A stretch of DNA of 23,254 bases from contig CAKQQG010000023.1 in NCBI GenBank assembly GCA_934270705.1, positions 1 to 23,254 on the forward strand, given 5' to 3'. The notes beneath the pieces were generated by a model, which saw only the letters and a program-made list of their open reading frames with translations, searched no databases and was not told where the DNA came from. This DNA comes from an uncultured Oxalobacter sp. Lineage in GTDB: Bacteria > Pseudomonadota > Gammaproteobacteria > Burkholderiales > Burkholderiaceae_D. A program made the position numbers and the translations under genes. Shown here one piece after another: positions 9,150 to 18,357 of the stretch (positions are counted from its first letter, which is position 1; each line of letters opens with the position of its first letter).

Positions 9150-9578
9150 ATGAACAATCGCAAGAAAATACACAAGACTGATGCCGAATGGCGAGCATTG
9201 TTGTCTCCGTTGGCTTACGAGGTCACCCGGCAAGGCGGGACGGAATATCCTTTTACAGGGCAATACTGGAATCATGACGAAACGGGAGTATATTATTGTG
9301 TAAGTTGTGGAACGCCCCTGTTTCTGTCTGATACCAAATTCGATGCCGGTTGTGGATGGCCCAGCTTTTTCAGGCCGATCGACCCGGAAAATGTGACGGA
9401 ACGAGTTGATACCCGTCTGGGTATGGTTCGTACGGAAATCCTGTGCGCTGTATGTGATGCGCATTTGGGACATGTGTTCAATGACGGACCACCTCCTACA
9501 GGATTGCGATATTGCATCAATTCTGTCGCATTGCGGTTCGAGCCATTGCAGATCGGCGGGAAATCATCTGCTAAATGA
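9150..9578 (+). CDS. msrB: peptide-methionine (R)-S-oxide reductase MsrB
   Basis: Reduces methionine-R-sulfoxide in proteins, a repair enzyme against oxidative damage. The 142-residue product has the four zinc cysteines as two CxxC pairs (C50/C53 in YYCVSCG, C99/C102 in LCAVCD), C68 in [10 protein letters not shown] as the probable resolving cysteine, and the catalytic C122 in [15 protein letters not shown] lies 5 bases before the ATG at 9150, so I prefer it to the in-frame start at 9084, which adds 22 residues without family features. No signal peptide is seen, so the enzyme is cytoplasmic. It is followed after 9 bases by yciB in what looks like a two-gene operon. Confidence 0.96.
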   Translation: MNNRKKIHKTDAEWRALLSPLAYEVTRQGGTEYPFTGQYWNHDETGVYYCVSCGTPLFLSDTKFDAGCGWPSFFRPIDPENVTERVDTRLGMVRTEILCAVCDAHLGHVFNDGPPPTGLRYCINSVALRFEPLQIGGKSSAK

Positions 9579-9587
9579 TTGAATAAT

Positions 9588-10211
9588 ATGAAGTTTCTAT
9601 TTGACTTGTTTCCAGTTATCCTGTTCTTTGCCTCGTTTTCCTGGGCAAAGAAAAATCTCGCAGCGGCCCAGGCGGTCGCCGACCGGTATTTGTCTGCCTT
9701 TGTCGCAGGTCCACAGATTCCGGAATCGTCTGTACCGATTCTGATTGCGACGGCACTGGCGATTATTGCGAGTGCCTTGCAGATCGTTTACCTCTTGTTG
9801 AGAAAAAAGAAAATCGAGGCGACCTTGTGGGTATCGTTGATCGTGATCACGATTTTCGGTGGTGCGACCATTTATTTCGGCAGTGAGGAGTTCATCAAAT
9901 GGAAACCGACCGTCTTGTACTGGTTATTCGGAGGTGCCTTGTTGCTGGCTCAACTGATATTCAGAAAAAATCTGATTCGCGCCATGATGGAAAAGAAAAT
10001 CCAGCTGCCTGATGCCATATGGCAGAAACTGAATATGGCATGGGTACTGTTTTTCATATTGATGGGGATTTTGAATCTTTATGTCGCGTTCTGGGGCGGG
10101 TTTGAAACGTCGACATGGGTCAGCTTCAAATTGTTCGGCGGAATGGGCCTCATGCTGGTGTTTGTCATCGGACAAAGCATTTATTTGTCACGACACTTGA
10201 AAAATACATGA
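9588..10211 (+). CDS. yciB: inner-membrane-spanning protein YciB (intracellular septation protein A family)
   Basis: A polytopic inner-membrane protein whose E. coli relative affects cell envelope synthesis and septation; its molecular function is not settled. The 207-residue product opens with the family signature [17 protein letters not shown] and has about five hydrophobic segments, with the conserved [18 protein letters not shown] near the middle. A polar stretch at about 21-48 separates the first two segments and makes the protein longer than E. coli YciB (179). I chose ATG 9588 over an upstream TTG at 9579. It follows msrB by 9 bases and is closed by the hairpin at 10223-10268. Confidence 0.93.
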   Translation: MKFLFDLFPVILFFASFSWAKKNLAAAQAVADRYLSAFVAGPQIPESSVPILIATALAIIASALQIVYLLLRKKKIEATLWVSLIVITIFGGATIYFGSEEFIKWKPTVLYWLFGGALLLAQLIFRKNLIRAMMEKKIQLPDAIWQKLNMAWVLFFILMGILNLYVAFWGGFETSTWVSFKLFGGMGLMLVFVIGQSIYLSRHLKNT

Positions 10212-10222
10212 CTGAATCGTTT

Positions 10223-10268
10223 GGCAAATAAAAAAGCGTGAAAATATCTTCACGCTTTTTTATTTGCC
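10223..10268. terminator. bidirectional terminator with a perfect 20-bp stem
   Basis: Two 20-base arms (10223-10242 and 10249-10268) are fully complementary around the loop AATATC. The inner part is GCGTGAA/TTCACGC flanked by A and T runs, so each strand presents a GC core followed by T's. It lies between the convergent yciB and crotonase genes and can terminate both. The crotonase stop codon (TAA, 10260-10262 on the - strand) is inside the stem. Confidence 0.93.
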
Positions 10269-11090
10269 GTCGAAGTCCGGATGGGAGCGGTTGACGAAGG
10301 CTCGGTATCCCTTCTCGTAATCCATCGTATCGAAACAGTCGAAACACTCGTCATATTCCTGAGGCGTTACAGGGGAAGGATCTGCCAGCCGCCGGATGAA
10401 GCGCTTGTGCCAGCGTGCGGCCAGAGGCGCGCCGGATACGATACCGGAAACGGACTGGCGGACGGCATCGGCCAGTTCTTCATCCGGTATGACACGTGTG
10501 ACCAGATGGCGGTCAAGAGCCTCACGGGCGTTGAAAATCCGGCCTTCCAGCAATATTTCCATGAGAACGTCCGGACTTGTCAGCATCAGCAGCGGTTTCA
10601 GTTCAGGGTAGGCCATGACCAGTCCCAGATTCTTGACCGGTGCCCCGAAACGTGCGGATTCGCCGCACAGACGGATATCGCAGACCGAGGCAAGTTCAAG
10701 GCCTGCACCGATACAGAGACCACGTATTTCCGCGATGACGGGAACAGGGCAATGCACGAATGCTTCCAGTGTCCGATGCATCAGTTCGCCGTATTCACGT
10801 GCCTGTCTCTTGCTGGCACGACAAGTCGAAAATTCATGGATGTCGCAGCCCGGAGAAAAGGCCGTGGGTGATGTACTGCGCAGGACGATACAGCGCAGGG
10901 AAGTGTCGGCAGACAATATCGTGATGACCTCGTGCAGGCGCATCCACATATGACGGGTGATGGCGTTGAGTTTTTCGGGACGGTTCAGGACGATGGCGGC
11001 GGTGTGTCCGTCGCGTGCCAGATAAACCGGTTCGTTTCTGTCGTCCAGAGGAAACGAACCGGTGGTGGAAGGTGCAGACGAGATGTCCAT
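10260..11090 (-). CDS. enoyl-CoA hydratase/isomerase (crotonase) family protein
   Basis: A crotonase-fold protein of 276 residues acting on an unknown acyl-CoA. Visible: VLNRPEKLNAITRHMW (35-50), the oxyanion-hole segment AFSPGCDI (77-84), and IRGLCIGAGLELASVCDIRL (122-141). E132 aligns with catalytic Glu144 of enoyl-CoA hydratase. At the Glu164 position (usual GxPExxLG) this protein has GAPVKNLG with V152, so one of the two hydratase glutamates is missing. Isomerase, hydrolase or decarboxylase chemistry is therefore as possible as hydration. The N-terminus extends about 20 residues beyond the core. It starts 10 bases after the ppc stop, so the two are probably cotranscribed, although no pathway link is obvious. 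Confidence 0.9.
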   Translation of the reverse strand: MDISSAPSTTGSFPLDDRNEPVYLARDGHTAAIVLNRPEKLNAITRHMWMRLHEVITILSADTSLRCIVLRSTSPTAFSPGCDIHEFSTCRASKRQAREYGELMHRTLEAFVHCPVPVIAEIRGLCIGAGLELASVCDIRLCGESARFGAPVKNLGLVMAYPELKPLLMLTSPDVLMEILLEGRIFNAREALDRHLVTRVIPDEELADAVRQSVSGIVSGAPLAARWHKRFIRRLADPSPVTPQEYDECFDCFDTMDYEKGYRAFVNRSHPDFDGK

Positions 11091-11100
11091 CGTGCGTATA

Positions 11101-13947
11101 TCAGCCCGTATTGCGCATGCCGGCAGAAATACCGTTGATGGTCAGATGAATGCCACGGGTCGCACGGGCATCGAGGTTTTCCGGATTGTTGCCCGGATTA
11201 CGGTGCCGTTTGATCAGTTCCACCTGCAAATGGTTCAACGGGTCGATATAGGCCAGACGATCTTTGAGCGCTCTTGCCAGCGTCGGGTTGTTGACAAGCC
11301 GTTCTTTCTCGTGGGTGATGATTTCGAAACTTTCCAGTGTACGCTGGTGTTCGGCACAAATTTGCGAGAACACATTGTCGCGCAGATTACGGTCTGTCAC
11401 CAGTTCGGAATAACGGTAGGCAATCGCCAGATCGGCCTTGGCCAGCACCATATCCATATTGGAGAGCATGGATTCGAAGAAGGGCCATTCCTTGTACATG
11501 GATTGCAACAGGGCGATTTTCCGGTTTCTGACTTTCGGGTCGTTTTCATCGAGCCATTCGATGATGGCAGATCCGAAACCGTACCAGCCCGGCAGCAGAA
11601 CACGGCATTGTCCCCATGAGAAGCTCCAGGGAATGGCTCTCAAATCCTCGATACGGCGGGATGATTTGCGCGATGCCGGACGTGAACCGATATTCAGTTC
11701 GGCAATTTCAGCGATCGGCGTGGACTGGAAAAAGTAATCGGTGAATCCCGGCGTTTCATAAACCAGATGGCGGTAGGCCTTGTATGCCAGTGCGGAAATT
11801 TCTTCCAGTGCCGTTTCGAAGTCATGCATCTTGTCGGCGTATTTCTTGTTCGGGTCTTCCGGCATCAGGCTGGCCTCAAGAGTGGAAGCGACCAGCAATT
11901 CGAGGTTGCGACTGCCGATTTCGGCATGCGAGAATTTGGATGCGATCATTTCACCCTGTTCAGTCAGACGAATTTGTCCGTTGACGGTACCGTGAGGCTG
12001 CGCCAGAATCGCTTCATAGGTCGGACCACCGCCACGCCCGACGGTGCCGCCACGCCCGTGAAACAGACGCAGTTTGACTCCCATTTCATTGAACAGTGCG
12101 ACAAGCTGTTTTTCCGCCTTGTACAGCTCCCAGTTGGAAGTCGTATAACCGCCGTCCTTGTTCGAGTCGGAGTAGCCGAGCATGACTTCCTGAAGATCGC
12201 CCTGTCTGTGGATCAGTTTGCGGACGAACGGAATGCTCATGGCCTGTTTCATGATGGTGGATGCCTGCCGCAAGTCGGGAATAGTCTCGAAAAGCGGAAT
12301 GGCCATCAGATCCAGTTCGGCGTCATCCCATTGGTGACCGATGCCGGCGGTGCTGTTGCGTTTCGGATGCAGCAGACCGGATTCCCGCTGCAAAAGGTAT
12401 ACTTCCAGCAGGTCCGATACCGTTTCGGTATGCGAAATGATGTAATTGGTGATGGCACGTTTTCCGTATTGTTCGCGGATATAACGTGCGGTGCGCATGA
12501 TTCTGAGTTCGGATGTGGTTTCTTCCGAATATTGTGCGAAAGGCGAATACAGCAAGCGTGGTTTGCCCAGCTCGCTGATCAACAGTTCGACTTTCTTTTC
12601 TTCGGAAAGTCCGGCGTAATTCGGTTCGACCTGTGCAGTGGCGAAAATTTCCGTCAGGACACGTTCATGGACATCGGAACTTTGCCGCATATCGAGTGTG
12701 GCCAGATGGAAACCGAAAATATCGACAGCTGATTTCAGAAGTCCGAGCCGGAGACGGACGATCAGTTCACCGGCGTTCTGGTTGAGCGAATCGATCATGA
12801 CTTGCAGATCGGCGCTGAATTCTTCCGGTGACGCATAGGGTTCGCCAACACCGATTTCGCTGCGCGAGAGGCTGGTCATGCCGTAATCACGTGCGGTGGC
12901 AGCCAGTCGGGAATAAATGGAAATCAGAACGCGGCGATACGGTTCATCGACACGGTGCATGGAGGTATCGGATGATGCATCGGCCATTTTCTGGAGTTCT
13001 GGACTGACATGATTGAGCAGCGATGACATGGACAGCTCGGCTCCCAGATTATGGATTTCTTCCAGATAAAATTCCATAATCAGGTGCGATTGCTGTTCCA
13101 GTGCGTGCAACATGGTGTCTGCATTGACATTGGGGTTTCCGTCGCGGTCGCCACCGATCCAGCTGCCCATTTGCAGGTATTTGCTTTCCGAACCCGGCGA
13201 GGGGATACCATCGGCGCTTTCTGGATACCTTTCTTCGATTTCTTCCTGGATGGTGCGGTATAACTCTGGCAATTCACGCAAGAACGTGATCCGGTAATAG
13301 GAAAGCGCGTTGTTGATTTCATCGGCTACCGACAGACGGGTATAACGCAAGAGGCGGGTTTGCCAGAGGGCCGCAATGCGTGCATAGAGCATTTCAGTGT
13401 TGTGCCTGCGTTCCTTGGGTGTCAGATCCGTATCGTGTTCGGCGAGCAGGCGTGCGATTTCGCGTTCGCTGTCCAGCGTGCTTTTGCGCTGGACTTCAGT
13501 AGGGTGTGCGGTCAGAACCGGTGAGATGAAAGTCTTTCGCAACAGTTTCTTGATGTCTGCACCGGAAACACCGGCCTTGTCGAGCATGTCCAGCGCATAA
13601 TTCAGACTTCCTTTTTCAGGTGGTTCACCCGCAATTCTGGCTGCCCTGTATGCCAGGTTGGCGTGTTTATCGACAGCGATATTGGCAAGGTGGGAAAAGT
13701 AGGAAAAAGCGCGGACGACGGAAATGGCATGGTTGCGGCTCAGATTCTTGAGCAGGTTGTTCAGGGTATCCGCCGAGTACAGGTTTGGGTTTCTCCGGAA
13801 GCTGACAGCGGTACGGCGGATTTTCTCGACCAGATTGAAAATTTCTTCGCCTTCTTGTTCCCGGATGACATCGCCGAGCATGCGTCCAAGCATGCGGATG
13901 TCTTCTTTTTCCGGAGCTTCCTGTAAGGATTGATGCAGATCTGCCAT
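11101..13947 (-). CDS. ppc: phosphoenolpyruvate carboxylase
   Basis: Forms oxaloacetate from phosphoenolpyruvate and bicarbonate, refilling the citric acid cycle. The 948-residue product is full length (E. coli 883). Conserved sites: LTAHPTEVQRKS with catalytic H148, GGDRDGNPNVNADT, the GYSDSNKDGGY segment, the FHGRGGTVGRGGGP loop, and the C-terminal GISAGMRNTG. I placed the start at the ATG at 13947 (MADLHQSLQEAPEKED). The frame opens 13 codons upstream at 13986, but that ATG lies inside a terminator-like hairpin. The ribosome binding site is weak. The long upstream region (to 14410) carries a promoter-like element and hairpins. The crotonase gene follows after 10 bases. Confidence 0.97.
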   Translation of the reverse strand: MADLHQSLQEAPEKEDIRMLGRMLGDVIREQEGEEIFNLVEKIRRTAVSFRRNPNLYSADTLNNLLKNLSRNHAISVVRAFSYFSHLANIAVDKHANLAYRAARIAGEPPEKGSLNYALDMLDKAGVSGADIKKLLRKTFISPVLTAHPTEVQRKSTLDSEREIARLLAEHDTDLTPKERRHNTEMLYARIAALWQTRLLRYTRLSVADEINNALSYYRITFLRELPELYRTIQEEIEERYPESADGIPSPGSESKYLQMGSWIGGDRDGNPNVNADTMLHALEQQSHLIMEFYLEEIHNLGAELSMSSLLNHVSPELQKMADASSDTSMHRVDEPYRRVLISIYSRLAATARDYGMTSLSRSEIGVGEPYASPEEFSADLQVMIDSLNQNAGELIVRLRLGLLKSAVDIFGFHLATLDMRQSSDVHERVLTEIFATAQVEPNYAGLSEEKKVELLISELGKPRLLYSPFAQYSEETTSELRIMRTARYIREQYGKRAITNYIISHTETVSDLLEVYLLQRESGLLHPKRNSTAGIGHQWDDAELDLMAIPLFETIPDLRQASTIMKQAMSIPFVRKLIHRQGDLQEVMLGYSDSNKDGGYTTSNWELYKAEKQLVALFNEMGVKLRLFHGRGGTVGRGGGPTYEAILAQPHGTVNGQIRLTEQGEMIASKFSHAEIGSRNLELLVASTLEASLMPEDPNKKYADKMHDFETALEEISALAYKAYRHLVYETPGFTDYFFQSTPIAEIAELNIGSRPASRKSSRRIEDLRAIPWSFSWGQCRVLLPGWYGFGSAIIEWLDENDPKVRNRKIALLQSMYKEWPFFESMLSNMDMVLAKADLAIAYRYSELVTDRNLRDNVFSQICAEHQRTLESFEIITHEKERLVNNPTLARALKDRLAYIDPLNHLQVELIKRHRNPGNNPENLDARATRGIHLTINGISAGMRNTG

Positions 13948-13966
13948 AGTGATAATAAGGTCAGGT

Positions 13967-13999
13967 AAAACAAAAATTCCGGCCATTAGTGATGGCCGG
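13967..13999 (-). terminator. terminator-like hairpin just upstream of ppc
   Basis: CCGGCCAT and ATGGCCGG (13992-13999 and 13979-13986) form an 8-bp stem with a 5-base loop. On the - strand the stem is followed by AATTTTTGTTTT. Transcription toward ppc must pass it. It could end the Sel1 transcript, end a small RNA, or attenuate ppc. Confidence 0.7.
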
Positions 14000-14056
14000 T
14001 TTCACAATATCGAAAAGCTTGGACTGTTTTCAAATATCCAGAAAAGCGTGAATGCA

Positions 14057-14081
14057 GACCTCCGGGATAAAACCCGGAGTC
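14057..14081 (-). other. GC-rich stem-loop in the ppc leader
   Basis: CTCCGGG (14060-14066) pairs with CCCGGAG (14073-14079) around a 6-base A/T loop, and the stem can extend by two pairs with a one-base bulge. No T-run follows on either strand, so it is structural rather than a terminator. Confidence 0.6.
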
Positions 14082-14194
14082 GATACCGCCGTATTCTCAT
14101 GACTTGTTCAGACGGGCATATGAGTGGGTTCGCTCATGTCCATTACGCATTGCAGCATACCACAGTCGAACGCATGCGATTGCACAAATAAAAG

Positions 14195-14223
14195 AGTATA
14201 CCTTTTTTTTGTGTTAATCCTAA
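14195..14223 (-). promoter_or_regulatory. putative sigma-70 promoter toward ppc
   Basis: On the - strand, TATACT (14200-14195) is a near-consensus -10 box. With a 17-base spacer the -35 position is TTAGGA (14223-14218), a weak match to TTGACA. The predicted start near 14189 would give a leader of about 240 bases before ppc. Confidence 0.5.
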
Positions 14224-14410
14224 ATTTTGCCGGTTTTTTCCTGAAAAAATAACAGCATGACAGCATCCATCGCCGACTTGCAAATTATCGCACCGTTATC
14301 ACATCAAGCCGATTGCCAGGTAAAGGAAGGCAACAGGAATGCGCGAAATGGCAGATATACAAGCAGCTGTATCCAAAAGTGTATCGGACAAAAGCGGTGC
14401 ATGAAGCTTG

Positions 14411-15310
14411 TCAGGAGGCTGTTCTCAGTGTTTTGAGCCGTCTTTGTGCATCGGTATTGCCTTGCGCAGCAGCTTTGCGGAACCAGCCGATAGCTTTGGA
14501 TTTGTCGGAAGGAACGCCTCTGCCGTTTTCGTACATGATGCCCAGATTGTATTGGGCCTTGTCGTAACCTTTCTCGGCAGCACGTGTGAACCACTGGATA
14601 GCCATAGCTTCGTTTTTCGCCACACCGTTGCCGGACTGGTACAAAACCCCCATTTTGTTTTCGGCTTTCAGATAACCTTGTTTTGCGGCCTTGCCGAACC
14701 AGAAAGCGGACTGTTCCTTGTTTTTGGCGACGCCAAGACCCCGGGCGTACATGACGCCCAGGCCATATTGTGCTTCCGGCAGCTGGTGCATGGCCGCGCG
14801 GCGGATCCATTTGATGGCTTCATCGAAATCCTGACGTGTGCCTTTTCCCTGTGCATACATGACGCCCAGATTGTATTCCGCATCGGGAAAGTGCTGCACA
14901 GCCGCCTTGCCGTACCACTGGAAAGCTTCCAGATCATTCTGGTCCACGCCGTTACCCTCATAGTAGAGTACTCCCAGATAATTTTGTGCACGGGCAAATC
15001 CGCGGTTGGCTGATTGCGTGATGAGTGCGATGCCGCGCCGGACATCCTTGCCGACACCGATACCGTTGAGATAGATCAGTCCCAAAACATATTCCGAGCG
15101 GTGATCTTTCTGGTTGACGCCTTCCTTGAACAGAGAGATGGCCTGTTCGTATTGCCGGTTTTTGAAAAGACGAACGGCATCGGAAAAATCATCTGCAAGC
15201 GCATGTCCTGGCAGACAGGTCATACCGGCAAGGAACAAAACCGGCAAAAACCGTCTGGAGAACGATAATGCGTGTTTTTTCAGGTGTTGTCTGACCGTGT
15301 GGATGTCCAT
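14411..15310 (-). CDS. secreted Sel1-like (TPR-type) repeat protein
   Basis: A 299-residue exported protein. A signal peptide is visible (RRFLPVLFLAGMTCLPGHALA, likely cut near residue 39, before DDFSDAV). After a TPR-like helical pair (about 41-65) come six Sel1-like repeats of about 36 residues, near 71, 107, 143, 179, 215 and 251, each with the pattern A.YNLGVMY..G.GV..D...A..W..KAA. Such repeats make helical solenoids that bind partner proteins, often in envelope or signalling roles. The partner is not evident. GAGG lies 5 bases before the ATG. The gene is flanked by the acnA terminator upstream and the ppc leader downstream, so it is probably transcribed alone. Confidence 0.9.
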   Translation of the reverse strand: MDIHTVRQHLKKHALSFSRRFLPVLFLAGMTCLPGHALADDFSDAVRLFKNRQYEQAISLFKEGVNQKDHRSEYVLGLIYLNGIGVGKDVRRGIALITQSANRGFARAQNYLGVLYYEGNGVDQNDLEAFQWYGKAAVQHFPDAEYNLGVMYAQGKGTRQDFDEAIKWIRRAAMHQLPEAQYGLGVMYARGLGVAKNKEQSAFWFGKAAKQGYLKAENKMGVLYQSGNGVAKNEAMAIQWFTRAAEKGYDKAQYNLGIMYENGRGVPSDKSKAIGWFRKAAAQGNTDAQRRLKTLRTAS

Positions 15311-15540
15311 CAGAACCTCTTTTCATGTCGTACTTGGCCGATAGGATTACTTTAATATAAAAATAACGATTTTTTAACGGATTTTTTACAGCCCTGCATT
15401 GAGGAATGCATCGGGATAATATGGGCGTGGCAAGAAAAACACGTTCAGGCAATCTTGCATGGAAAAAACAGCAATGCAACGATCGCGCCGGACATATTGA
15501 TGGATGACAAGTGGAAAGGATGTCGTATCGTGCGGAAAGG
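15311..15540 (-). promoter_or_regulatory. upstream region of the Sel1-repeat gene
   Basis: This gap holds no convincing gene. Near the Sel1 gene it is AT-rich (about 15345-15385) with TATATT/TATTAA-type -10 candidates on the - strand but no clear -35, so a promoter is likely here but not located. A small dyad, TGCATT-GAGG-AATGCA, occurs at about 15396-15411. Confidence 0.3.
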
Positions 15541-15573
15541 GCATGAAAAAAGGGCAGCGGACGCTGCCCTTTT
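15541..15573 (-). terminator. Rho-independent terminator of acnA
   Basis: AAAAGGGCAGC (15548-15558) and GCTGCCCTTTT (15563-15573) make an 11-bp stem with the tetraloop GGAC. On the - strand it is followed by further T's. It lies 21 bases past the acnA stop and cleanly separates acnA from the Sel1 gene. Confidence 0.92.
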
Positions 15574-15593
15574 CCGATTCCGGTCAACTGTTA

Positions 15594-18317
15594 TCAGTCA
15601 GCCAGCAGTTGCCGCAATACATACGGCAGGATACCGCCGTGACGGAAGTAATCGACCTCGATTGGCGTATCGATACGCAAAAGCAGGGGAACGCTGGTCG
15701 TACTGCCGTCGGCACGGTGAATGAGCAGTGTGGCGTCCTGCAAGGGCCGGATATCGTCCAGTCCGAGCAAATCGAAAGTTTCATCGCCGCGCAGTCCCAA
15801 AGATGCGGCACTGTCATTACCGGTGAACTGGAGTGGCAAAACCGCCATGCCGACCAGATTGGAGCGATGAATCCGTTCAAACGAGCGGGCGATGACGGCT
15901 TTGACACCTAAAAGCTGAGTGCCTTTCGCAGCCCAGTCACGCGAAGAACCGGTACCGTATTCTTCACCACCGATGACGATGGTCGGGACGTTTTCTTTTT
16001 GATAACGCATGGCTGCATCGAAAATCGACATTTCCGTACCATCCGGTTGATACAGCGTGTAGCCACCTTCCATGCGACTGCCGTCGGATGCTGCCGGCAG
16101 CATCAGGTTTTTGATGCGGACATTGCCGAAGGTACCGCGCATCATGACTTCATGGTTACCACGGCGCGATCCGAAGGAGTTGAAGTCCGCCCGGGCGATG
16201 CCATGTTCGCGCAACCATTTGCCTGCCGGACTGTTTTCCTGAATGGAACCTGCCGGTGAAATATGGTCTGTCGTGATGGAGTCACCGAAAAGAGCCAGTG
16301 CGCGCGCACCCGAAATATGAACCGATGCAGGGCCTGCTTCCATGCTGAAACCGTTGAAGAACGGCGGTTCTGCGATATAGGTCGATTCCGGCCAGTCATA
16401 GACGTCACCGGTGGCGAAACCGGAGATTTGTTGCCAGAGTTCGCCCGGAGCCGATTTGATGGCGCTGTAATTCCGGCGGAAAGCCTGTGCATCGAGAGCC
16501 AGCGGCACCAGTTCCGCCACTTCATGCGAAGTCGGCCAGATGTCGGACAGATAAACGTCCTTTCCATCCTTGCCTTTGCCAAGCGGTTCGGTCGTCAGAT
16601 CGCGTGTGACATTGCCAGCGATGGCGTAGGCAACGACCAGCGGCGGCGATGCCAGGAAATTCGCGCGGATATTGGGATGAATGCGTGCCTCGAAATTACG
16701 GTTTCCGGAAAGAACAGCAGCGGCGACCACATCGTTCTCGACGATGGCTTCGTTCATTGTGGTCGTCAGATCGCCGGCGTTGCCGATACAGGTGGTGCAA
16801 CCGTAGGCAGCGACGGTGAAGCCGAGTTTTTCCAGATAGGGCAGCAATCCCGCTTTTTCCAGATAGCTGGTGACGATACGTGATCCGGGCGCCAGCGATG
16901 TCTTGATACGTGGAGAAACTTCCAGACCGGCTTCGACTGCCTTTTTCGCCAGCAGGCCGGCCGCCAGCAAGACTGCAGGGTTGCTGGTGTTGGTGCAGGA
17001 CGTGATGGCGGCGATCAGGATATCGCCGTTGCGCAGTTCTTCGCCATCGCGTGTCCGGTAGGTGTTGGCCAGTTCGTCCGTTTTCTTGTTGAAGCCGCCG
17101 TCCGAGACAGGCAGACTGAACAGTTCGGTAAAGCGTTTTTTCAGATTGCCCAGTTCGATTCTGTCCTGTGGGCGTCTTGGACCTGCGACTGATGCGGTGA
17201 CGCTGCCCAGATCCAGTTCGACGATGCGGGTGTAGTCGATCTGGCCCGCTTTCGGAATGCCGAACATGCCTTGTGCCTTGAAGTAGGATTCCAGTGCCGA
17301 GACTTCTTCGTCGGTACGGCCAGTATTGCGGAAGTAACGGATTGTGGCATCGTCAACAGGAAAGAAACCGACGGTGGCGCCATATTCAGGTGCCATGTTT
17401 GCGATCGTGGCGCGATCCGTCGCCGAAAGCGATGCAGCGCCTTCACCGAAAAATTCGACGAATTTGCCAACGACTTTTTCCTTGCGCAGTCGTTCGGTGA
17501 TCGTCAGGACCAGATCGGTCGCAGTACAGCCTTCGGGGAGTTTGCCGCTGAGGTGCATGCCGATGACGTCAGGTGTCAGGAAATAAACCGGTTGTCCCAG
17601 CATGCCGGCTTCCGCCTCGATTCCGCCGACACCCCAGCCGACTACGCCCACGCCGTTGATCATGGTGGTGTGGGAGTCCGTGCCGACCAGCGTATCCGGA
17701 TAGTAAACGTCGCCGGTTCCGGACTCATTGCGCTTGTGGACACCAGGTGCCAGATATTCCATATTGACCTGATGGACGATACCGAAGCCGGGCGGTACGA
17801 CACCGAACGTATCGAATGCCTGCATGCCCCATTTCATGAACTGGTAGCGTTCACGGTTTCGACTGAATTCCAGCTTCATGTTCAGATCGAGGGCATCGCT
17901 GCGGCGGAAATAGTCAATCTGTACTGAGTGATCAACGACCAGATCGACCGGAACGAGCGGTTCGATCTTTTTGGGGTTTTTGCCGGTACGTACGGCGACA
18001 TTGCGCATGGCCGCCAGATCGACCAGCAACGGAATGCCGGTGAAATCCTGAAGGATCACACGTGCGACGACGAACGGGATTTCATGGGTGCGTTCTTCAC
18101 CCGGTTTCCAGTTCGCCAGCTGGCGAACATGATCTTCCGTGATTTTTTTATCATCACAGTTGCGCAAGACGGATTCAAGAACGATACGGATGGAAACAGG
18201 CAGACGCGACACGTCGATGCCCAGGGTTTTTCCCAGCTCGGGAATGGAGTAAAAATAGCCTTGTTTCTCGTTTGAGACAGGGAATGTTTTGAAAGTATTC
18301 TGGAAAACGTGGGACAT
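15594..18317 (-). CDS. acnA: aconitate hydratase A
   Basis: Interconverts citrate and isocitrate with a [4Fe-4S] cluster; members of this class can also bind mRNA when the cluster is lost. The 907-residue product matches the AcnA/IRP1 architecture (E. coli AcnA 891). The three cluster cysteines are C441 ([10 protein letters not shown]), C507 and C510 (YGCTTCIGN). DHSVQIDYF and [26 protein letters not shown] lie in the N-terminal half, and the swivel domain has [29 protein letters not shown] and [20 protein letters not shown] lies 5 bases before the ATG. AcnD of the methylcitrate pathway is a relative but is shorter and is found with prpC-type genes, which are not seen here. A 12-bp hairpin lies just before the ribosome binding site. 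Confidence 0.96.
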   Translation of the reverse strand: MSHVFQNTFKTFPVSNEKQGYFYSIPELGKTLGIDVSRLPVSIRIVLESVLRNCDDKKITEDHVRQLANWKPGEERTHEIPFVVARVILQDFTGIPLLVDLAAMRNVAVRTGKNPKKIEPLVPVDLVVDHSVQIDYFRRSDALDLNMKLEFSRNRERYQFMKWGMQAFDTFGVVPPGFGIVHQVNMEYLAPGVHKRNESGTGDVYYPDTLVGTDSHTTMINGVGVVGWGVGGIEAEAGMLGQPVYFLTPDVIGMHLSGKLPEGCTATDLVLTITERLRKEKVVGKFVEFFGEGAASLSATDRATIANMAPEYGATVGFFPVDDATIRYFRNTGRTDEEVSALESYFKAQGMFGIPKAGQIDYTRIVELDLGSVTASVAGPRRPQDRIELGNLKKRFTELFSLPVSDGGFNKKTDELANTYRTRDGEELRNGDILIAAITSCTNTSNPAVLLAAGLLAKKAVEAGLEVSPRIKTSLAPGSRIVTSYLEKAGLLPYLEKLGFTVAAYGCTTCIGNAGDLTTTMNEAIVENDVVAAAVLSGNRNFEARIHPNIRANFLASPPLVVAYAIAGNVTRDLTTEPLGKGKDGKDVYLSDIWPTSHEVAELVPLALDAQAFRRNYSAIKSAPGELWQQISGFATGDVYDWPESTYIAEPPFFNGFSMEAGPASVHISGARALALFGDSITTDHISPAGSIQENSPAGKWLREHGIARADFNSFGSRRGNHEVMMRGTFGNVRIKNLMLPAASDGSRMEGGYTLYQPDGTEMSIFDAAMRYQKENVPTIVIGGEEYGTGSSRDWAAKGTQLLGVKAVIARSFERIHRSNLVGMAVLPLQFTGNDSAASLGLRGDETFDLLGLDDIRPLQDATLLIHRADGSTTSVPLLLRIDTPIEVDYFRHGGILPYVLRQLLAD

Positions 18318-18328
18318 GAAAACTCCAA

Positions 18329-18357
18329 AACGAATGGCCCTGTCAGGGCCATTCGTT
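18329..18357 (-). terminator. 12-bp hairpin directly before acnA
   Basis: AACGAATGGCCC (18329-18340) and GGGCCATTCGTT (18346-18357) pair perfectly around TGTCA. On the - strand the stem runs into TTTTGGAG, where GGAG is the acnA ribosome binding site. It can end the upstream MliC-like transcript. Its placement also makes it part of any acnA leader coming from that side, so attenuation or control of ribosome access is possible. Confidence 0.75.

Larger units (their letters stand above)
13948..14410 (-). promoter_or_regulatory. 463-base non-coding gap: ppc leader or small RNA gene
   Basis: No convincing gene is seen between the Sel1-protein stop and the ppc start. On the - strand it holds, in order, an AT-rich stretch, a promoter-like site (14195-14223), about 200 transcribed bases with a hairpin at 14057-14081, and a terminator-like hairpin with T-tract (13967-13999) ending 20 bases before ppc. 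Two short frames occur (32 codons at 14100-14002 and 16 codons further upstream) without good ribosome binding sites. An imperfect direct repeat, GCTTTTC then GATATT then GAAA, occurs twice about 29 bases apart (near 14047-14026 and 14018-13999). Confidence 0.55.

Noticed and set aside
11767..12732. Long open frames on the + strand antisense to ppc (the longest 321 codons), and similar ones opposite acnA
   Set aside because: The opposite strand encodes fully conserved PEP carboxylase and aconitase. The antisense translations show no domain features and fit shadow frames caused by codon bias.
13949..14191. 80-codon + strand frame in the gap upstream of ppc
   Set aside because: It reads antisense through both hairpins, has no ribosome binding site and no protein-like pattern.
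14267..14274. GGCGATGG on the - strand, which resembles the start of a fluoride riboswitch
   Set aside because: The matching GCC-containing strand, the conserved second stem and the pseudoknot bases are absent, and it lies upstream of the predicted ppc promoter.
15455..15724. Small + strand frame between the Sel1 gene and acnA
   Set aside because: It runs through the acnA terminator and into the antisense of the acnA 3' end, has no ribosome binding site and no recognisable features.
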